A stretch of DNA of 20,050 bases, taken from positions 1 to 20,050 of the forward strand of contig JALRFZ010000080.1 of the NCBI GenBank assembly GCA_023253615.1, in the 5' to 3' direction. How positions within the stretch are numbered: the first letter of the stretch is position 1; each line of letters opens with the position of its first letter. The translations under genes and the position numbers were made by a program. Source of the DNA: Verrucomicrobiales bacterium. GTDB lineage: Bacteria; Verrucomicrobiota; Verrucomicrobiia; Verrucomicrobiales; DEV007. This document shows positions 16,333 through 20,050 of the stretch, in pieces. Below the pieces are notes generated by a model, which saw only the letters and a list, made by a program, of their open reading frames with translations, did not search any database and was not told the origin of the DNA.

Positions 16333-17319
16333 ATGGATCCCGAAACGAAACGACTCCTCGGCCTCGTCGGCGGCATCCTCGTGATCGCCTCCATCATCGG
16401 TTTCATCCTCTCACGGCGCGCGCGCTCGGACGCTGCCAAGGCCACGATCGCGAACCTCAACGCCCGCATCCGCTCGTGGTGGGTCATGGCCGCGATTTTC
16501 AGCGCCACCATCCTTCTCGGTCCCACCTTCACCACCGTCCTCTTCGCCCTGCTCTCCTTCCTCGCGATGCGCGAGTTCATCACCCTCACCCGCACCGACC
16601 GCGCCGACCACGAGGTGCTCTTCCGGGCCTTCTTCATCATCCTGCCATTGCACTATCTCCTCGTCGGGATCGGCTGGTACGGGATGTTCACCATCTTCAT
16701 CCCCGTCTACGCCTTTGCCTTCATCCCCTTCCGCCGCGTCCTCACGGGAGAGACGAAAAACTTCCTCGCCAACACCTCGCGCATCCAGTGGGCGCTCCTC
16801 ATCTGCGTTTATGCGGTCAGCCACATGCCGATGATCCTGGCGCTGCCGCTACGCGATTAAGAAGGCGAAAATGCGAAGCTACTCTTCTTCTTCGTCCTCA
16901 CCGTGCAGCTCAGCGACGTGCTCCAATACGTCTGGGGCAAGACCTGCGGGAAACGCCCCGTCGCCCCGCGCGTGAGTCCGCACAAGACCTGGGAGGGCAC
17001 CGTCGGCGGGATCGGCACCACCGTGCTCATCAGCAGCCTGCTCTGGTGGGCGACTCCGTTCTCCCCCTGGCAGGCGGGCCTGATGGCGCTGCTCATCTGC
17101 CTCGCCGGCTTCTTCGGAGGCCTCGTCCTCTCCGCCATCAAGCGCGATCTCGGCGCGAAGGACTGGGGAGGCTCGATCGCCGGCCACGGTGGCTTTCTCG
17201 ATCGCATCGACTCCCTCTGCTTCGCCGCGCCGCTCTTCTTCCACATCACCGGCTTCTGCTTCGGCACCGGGATGGATCCCCGTCCGCCCGACTGGATCCT
17301 CGAGTGGCTCGGGCGGTGA
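16333..17319 (+). pseudogene. cdsA: Phosphatidate cytidylyltransferase with an in-frame TAA at codon 176
   Basis: CdsA makes CDP-diacylglycerol from phosphatidic acid and CTP. The 328-codon frame is continuous apart from TAA at 16858-16860. Upstream are several membrane helices (starting MDPETKRLLGLVGGILVIAS). Downstream in the same frame is VQLSDVLQYVWGK, then SPHKTWEGTVGG, then the complete CdsA signature SAIKRDLGAKDWGGSIAGHGG plus FLDRID. The stop falls in RD-stop-EGENAK, where homologues I recall have a Tyr before EG, so one base change (TAC or TAT to TAA) explains it. As written, translation gives a 175-residue N-terminal piece without catalytic residues. A GTG at 16903 could start the C-terminal part. 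If real, the gene is probably inactive unless a second cdsA exists elsewhere. A consensus error is an equally simple explanation. Confidence 0.85.
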
Positions 17320-17376
17320 GGATTTTCCCTTTCCATCGCCGCCGCGGAGCCGATACTGGAGGGGCAAGACCACGTC

Positions 17377-18405
17377 GTGAACTTCGAACTCAAAAAGAAA
17401 AAGTTCTATCCCGTCCGGGATTCCCTCCTGCCCTATCTTCGGGAGTACGGGCGCCTCCTCCAGGTGCCGCCCATCTACGAGGAACTCCACCGTTTTTCCC
17501 AGCTCTTCCCCCTCTACGACCGCGAAGGCCAGGACACTCTCTGGAAGACCGCCTTCTACGAACCCGGCATCCGCAAGGAACTCTCGCGCCATCTCATCCA
17601 GATCTATTCCCTGCTGAAAACCAACGAGCTGCGCTCGCGCGAGCACCTCGTGCTCGAGCGCGTCGATTTTTGTGATTTCGGGAATTCGCGCCCCTTCCGC
17701 ATCCGCATCGTCAACCAGTTCAACGACAACTACGACCACTTCTACGTGAAGATCGCCGATGCCTCGCGGATCTACGGGCTCGAGCTCGAGCACGTCCTCT
17801 CGCCGAACCGCATCAACTACCTCGTCAACGGCAACACCCTCATTGAGGAACACATCGCCGGCGTCCCCGGCGACGTCTTCATCCACCAATACTTCGACCG
17901 GCCCGAGACCAACCGCGTCCGCGTCGCGAAGGAATTCGTGAAGTTCAACGAGCGCAGCTTCATCCGCCTCCTCGGCGACATGCGCGCCTATAATTACGTG
18001 GTCGACATCACCCCCGATTTCGAAGACGCCCAATACCGGGTGCGGGCGATCGATTTCGACCAGCAGTGCTACGAGGGCGCCAAGGAAATGTACCTGCCCC
18101 AGACCTTTCCCGAGAACCAGCCCGTCGTCGAACTCTGCACCACGCGCCTGAATTACCTGACGATGCGCCAATACCAGGACGAGGAGCGCACCCTCATCGA
18201 ACGGCGCTGCCAGATCGCCCACAACCGGCTCGACGCGCTCTGGGCCGCGATGTGCCGCGAGGAGATCGCGCCCGAAGAGCATGTCCTCCGTCTCCGCGAC
18301 GGGCTCAACCAATACCACGAAACCACCGCCTTTTCCGGCTGCGAGACGATGGGCCAGCTCGTGCGGATGAACCTTGACGTTTCGCTGGCAAAAACCAACA
18401 CTTGA
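17377..18405 (+). CDS. Uncharacterised protein with kinase-fold-like motifs
   Basis: A 342-residue soluble protein that I do not recognise as a named family. There is no signal peptide or membrane segment. The middle resembles the order of kinase-fold elements: FYVKIAD with Lys125 (beta-3 lysine), IYGLELEH with Glu136 or Glu138 (alpha-C), INYLVNGNTLIEEHIAGVPG (hinge EEHI at 157-160), LLGDMRAYNYVV with Asp201 and Asn206 in the D-x4-N spacing of aminoglycoside phosphotransferases, and RAIDFDQ (Asp226 or Asp228) at the metal-binding position. The first 100 residues and last 110 are helical and unassigned. GTG at 17377 is the best start, with GGAGGGG at 17358-17364 about 12 nt upstream. It lies between cdsA and a phospholipid methyltransferase-like gene, so a lipid or small-molecule kinase role is an inference, not a finding. 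An alternative is a non-catalytic homologue. Confidence 0.8.
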   Translation: MNFELKKKKFYPVRDSLLPYLREYGRLLQVPPIYEELHRFSQLFPLYDREGQDTLWKTAFYEPGIRKELSRHLIQIYSLLKTNELRSREHLVLERVDFCDFGNSRPFRIRIVNQFNDNYDHFYVKIADASRIYGLELEHVLSPNRINYLVNGNTLIEEHIAGVPGDVFIHQYFDRPETNRVRVAKEFVKFNERSFIRLLGDMRAYNYVVDITPDFEDAQYRVRAIDFDQQCYEGAKEMYLPQTFPENQPVVELCTTRLNYLTMRQYQDEERTLIERRCQIAHNRLDALWAAMCREEIAPEEHVLRLRDGLNQYHETTAFSGCETMGQLVRMNLDVSLAKTNT

Positions 18406-18423
18406 GCCAAGCTGGACAAGTGT
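18398..18423 (+). other. Hairpin spanning the stop codon of the kinase-like gene
   Basis: ACACTTG (18398-18404) and CAAGTGT (18417-18423) form a perfect 7-bp stem, with a smaller CCA/TGG stem inside the loop. The stop codon TGA at 18403-18405 lies within it. No T tract follows directly; a T7 run occurs later at 18457-18463, 13 bp before the next ATG. It could stabilise mRNA or attenuate the methyltransferase gene. Confidence 0.3.
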
Positions 18424-18475
18424 CCGATCCTCCGCGTCCGACCCCTTTCCGAACCGTTTTTTTCTCCGCTTGTTT

Positions 18476-19093
18476 ATGAATTCCACCTCCGATACGGCGC
18501 CCGCCGACAACGCGTTCTCGCACCACACCCAGTTCCTCAAGGCCTTCTTCCGCAGCTCCGCCCACGTCGGCGCGATCGCCCCGAGTTCCGGCCAGCTCTC
18601 CTCCCTCATCGCCGACACCCTCGACTGGGATCGCGTCGAGTGCGTGATCGAATACGGTCCGGGCACCGGCGTCGTCACCGAGGAGATCGCCCGCCGCCTC
18701 AAGGGCCGTACCCGGTTTTTCGCGATCGAGCGGGATCCCTCCCTCGCCGCCATCACCCGCCGCCGCTGTCCCCACATCGAGGTGATCGAGGATTGCGTCA
18801 CCCGCGTCCCCGAGCTCTGCCGCGAGCGCGGCATCGGGAAGGTCGATGCCATCCTCAGCGGTCTGCCCTGGGCCTCCTTCCCCGAGTCGCTCACCTCGGA
18901 TATCCTCGACGCCACCTTCGAAGTGCTGCCCGAAGGCGGACAATTCGCCACCTTCGCTTACTGGCAGGGCCTCCTCCTCCCCGGCAGCCGCCGCTTCCGC
19001 CGCCTCCTCCGCGAGCAGTTCGGTTCGGTCGAGCGCAGCGAGACCGCGTGGCGCAATCTGCCGCCCGCCTTCGTCTACCGCTGCGTCAGGTAA
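18476..19093 (+). CDS. SAM-dependent methyltransferase, phospholipid N-methyltransferase-like
   Basis: A 205-residue cytoplasmic class I methyltransferase. FLKAFFRSSAHVGAIAPSS at 20-38 is characteristic of PmtA-type phospholipid N-methyltransferases. VIEYGPGTGVVTEEIA (GPGTG at 61-65) is the SAM-binding motif I, FFAIERDPSLAAI is motif II, and DAILSGLPWASFP occupies the motif IV region. PmtA converts phosphatidylethanolamine towards phosphatidylcholine. The same fold is often annotated as an rRNA adenine dimethyltransferase-like protein, so the substrate is not certain. The presence of acyltransferase, CdsA and phosphatidyltransferase genes upstream favours a lipid substrate. I chose ATG 18476, since the upstream frame overlaps the previous gene. 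The gap from the previous stop is 70 bp and contains the hairpin and a T7 run. Confidence 0.8.
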   Translation: MNSTSDTAPADNAFSHHTQFLKAFFRSSAHVGAIAPSSGQLSSLIADTLDWDRVECVIEYGPGTGVVTEEIARRLKGRTRFFAIERDPSLAAITRRRCPHIEVIEDCVTRVPELCRERGIGKVDAILSGLPWASFPESLTSDILDATFEVLPEGGQFATFAYWQGLLLPGSRRFRRLLREQFGSVERSETAWRNLPPAFVYRCVR

Positions 19094-19095
19094 GA

Positions 19096-19122
19096 GGGTC
19101 ATATGCCCGACCCGACAGGGTC
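19096..19122. repeat. Alternating GGGTC/GACCC inverted repeats between convergent genes
   Basis: GGGTC (19096-19100), GACCC (19109-19113) and GGGTC (19118-19122) can pair in two mutually exclusive hairpins. They occupy nearly the whole gap between the convergent methyltransferase and DinB-like genes. The right-hand half, GACCCGACAGGGTC, recurs with one change at 8074-8087. No T tracts are present, so a terminator role is unproven. Confidence 0.35.
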
Positions 19123-19570
19123 AGCTCGGATCGCTCAGCGCGTAGCGTTTCCGCCAGCTCTCCGGGATCGCGAGCCGCAGGCCGTAGAGGTAACGGATCA
19201 GTTGCCCCTGGTGGGCCGCCTCGTGTTCCAGCCAATCGAGCAAAAAGCCCTGCTGCGCCGCCGAAAAGCCATCGATCAGGGGAAAGACATCGCGGGCCTC
19301 CGTCGCCGACCTCGCCAAGGCCGCCAAGACCGATTCCTTTTCCAGCGGCGCCGCGAGCGAACACGAAAAGCCGGCCCATCCTCCCGTCCGGATCGCGAGG
19401 GTGTAGCTCTCGCGCGCACCCACGACACACCAGAGCTGCAGCCCGATCGCGTTCGAGGGCAGGCCGGGCAACGATTCCCCGAGCGCCGCCTCGTCGAGCG
19501 AAGCGACGAAGTCGTCGTAGAGCGCGAAGGAACGCTCGAGCCGCGAAGCGAGGACGGTGGCGAGGGACAT
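19121..19570 (-). CDS. DinB-like four-helix protein
   Basis: A 149-residue helical protein resembling the DinB/YfiT superfamily of four-helix metal-binding proteins. The C-terminal signature is DWLEHEAAHQGQLIRYLYGLRLAIPESWRKRYAL, given here in parts: HEAAHQGQ contains His116 and His120, and RYLYGL with the IPESW ending is typical. The first metal-ligand His expected in the second helix is not obvious, as the matching region reads LQLWCVVGARESY. Some DinB homologues act as thiol-dependent S-transferases, but many have no known function. The start is the ATG at 19570; a GTG at 19573 directly before it would add one residue. It converges with the methyltransferase gene and is divergent from the downstream membrane protein. 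Confidence 0.75.
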   Translation of the reverse strand: MSLATVLASRLERSFALYDDFVASLDEAALGESLPGLPSNAIGLQLWCVVGARESYTLAIRTGGWAGFSCSLAAPLEKESVLAALARSATEARDVFPLIDGFSAAQQGFLLDWLEHEAAHQGQLIRYLYGLRLAIPESWRKRYALSDPS

Positions 19571-19601
19571 CACGGTCGATCGTGGCAGAAAGAGGCGGAC
19601 T

Positions 19602-19619
19602 TGTCACGCCTGTCATGCC
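19602..19619. repeat. Two adjacent 9-bp direct repeats in a divergent promoter region
   Basis: TGTCACGCC (19602-19610) is followed immediately by TGTCATGCC (19611-19619), matching at 8 of 9 positions. They lie in the 92-bp region between the divergent DinB-like and membrane-protein genes. TTGTCA at 19601-19606 could be a -35 box for the plus strand, but no well-spaced -10 is evident. A paired operator site is possible. Confidence 0.3.
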
Positions 19620-19662
19620 AAACCGCTTTACAAGCTCCCGCCGGATTCTTTACCCTCACCCC

Positions 19663-20050
19663 ATGACCTCCATCCCCCCGCTTCCCGCCCATGCCTTCCG
19701 TCCCCGCAATGGGGCGATCCTGACGACCGGCATTCTCCTCGGGATCACCGGCCTGATGCTCGGCGGATCGGGAGCGATGACGATGGTGCAGACCCTCATG
19801 ATGGGCCAACTCGCCAAAACCGATCCCAAGGCGATGAGCGAGTTCGGCGGGATGCAGGACATGATGTGGACGGCCTCGATCGCGAATCTGGTGATCTACG
19901 GCGGCCTCGGACTCCTCTTCCTCGCGGTGGCATACGGGTGCTTCGCCGGTCGCCGCTGGGCGCGTCCCTTCGCCCTGACCCTGGCCTGGGGATGGATCTA
20001 CATGGGAGTGGCGATGTTCCTCTCGCTGGCGGTGATGATGGGAGGAATGC
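19663..20050 (+). CDS. Small integral membrane protein, 5' part (runs off the window)
   Basis: An open frame starts at ATG 19663 and stays open to the window end, giving 129 residues. After a short polar N-terminus (MTSIPPLPAHAFRPRNG) there are three hydrophobic segments, at roughly residues 18-42, 70-92 and 101-128. Between the first and second is a Met-rich stretch (MMGQLAKTDPKAMSEFGGMQDMM). RRWARP at 97-102 is a positive cytoplasmic loop of a kind common in small DUF-type membrane proteins. I do not recognise the family. The gene is divergent from the DinB-like gene. No ribosome-binding site is clear. Confidence 0.7.
   Translation, partial: MTSIPPLPAHAFRPRNGAILTTGILLGITGLMLGGSGAMTMVQTLMMGQLAKTDPKAMSEFGGMQDMMWTASIANLVIYGGLGLLFLAVAYGCFAGRRWARPFALTLAWGWIYMGVAMFLSLAVMMGGM

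Noticed and set aside
16858..16860. Stop-codon recoding (selenocysteine or pyrrolysine) in cdsA
   Set aside because: The codon is TAA; selenocysteine uses TGA and pyrrolysine uses TAG. The position expects Tyr, and no recoding element is apparent.
16879..18951. 690-codon minus-strand frame across cdsA, the kinase-like gene and the methyltransferase
   Set aside because: It overlaps three plus-strand genes with family motifs or coherent protein sequence and is an antisense artefact.

Overview
The window is about 20 kb of GC-rich, gene-dense bacterial chromosome. The gene mix suggests Verrucomicrobiota, or a near relative in the PVC group, but this rests on remembered family distributions and no 16S or other marker is present. 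The clues are a ceramidase-like secreted protein, a very long alpha-2-macroglobulin of the Bacteroidetes/PVC type, an RpiB-GlyA fusion, a variant CDP-alcohol phosphatidyltransferase, and few Shine-Dalgarno sequences. I see no tRNA, rRNA, CRISPR array, prophage or insertion sequence.

Layout. (1) 1-412: the 3' end of an AraC-type regulator broken by a 139-bp tandem duplication whose two copies differ only at synonymous sites. (2) 477-8013: two secreted proteins, a neutral-ceramidase-fold protein lacking the usual nucleophile motif and a 1,992-residue alpha-2-macroglobulin with an intact CAEQ thioester motif. (3) 8130-8842: a small RHH-like/PIN-like pair with an ATGA overlap, resembling a toxin-antitoxin or antitoxin-like module. 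(4) 8846-11151, minus strand: a low-molecular-weight phosphatase followed by a fused RpiB-GlyA enzyme, echoing the ywlE-rpiB-glyA neighbourhood of Firmicutes. (5) 11282-14534, plus strand: a PTS EIIA domain protein, arginyl-tRNA synthetase and an orphan MoxR ATPase, ending at a possible hairpin. (6) 14647-19093, plus strand: an apparent envelope-lipid operon. It holds a secreted CAP-domain protein, a CDP-alcohol phosphatidyltransferase, a lysophospholipid acyltransferase, CdsA, an unrecognised protein with kinase-fold hallmarks, and a phospholipid N-methyltransferase-like enzyme. (7) 19121-20050: a DinB-like protein on the minus strand and the start of a small membrane protein that runs off the window.

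The lipid cluster makes biochemical sense as a unit. The acyltransferase would make phosphatidic acid, CdsA would activate it to CDP-diacylglycerol, the phosphatidyltransferase would place a head group, and the methyltransferase could modify that head group. Two of these genes carry lesions: two frameshifts at C runs in the phosphatidyltransferase and one in-frame TAA in cdsA at a position that should be tyrosine. With the broken AraC gene, this means either local gene decay or consensus errors in the assembly; the sequence alone does not decide.

The most interesting unexplained item is the 342-residue protein at 17377-18405. Its spacing of Lys, Glu, GD-x4-N and IDFD motifs looks like an aminoglycoside-phosphotransferase-type kinase fold, placed inside a phospholipid operon.
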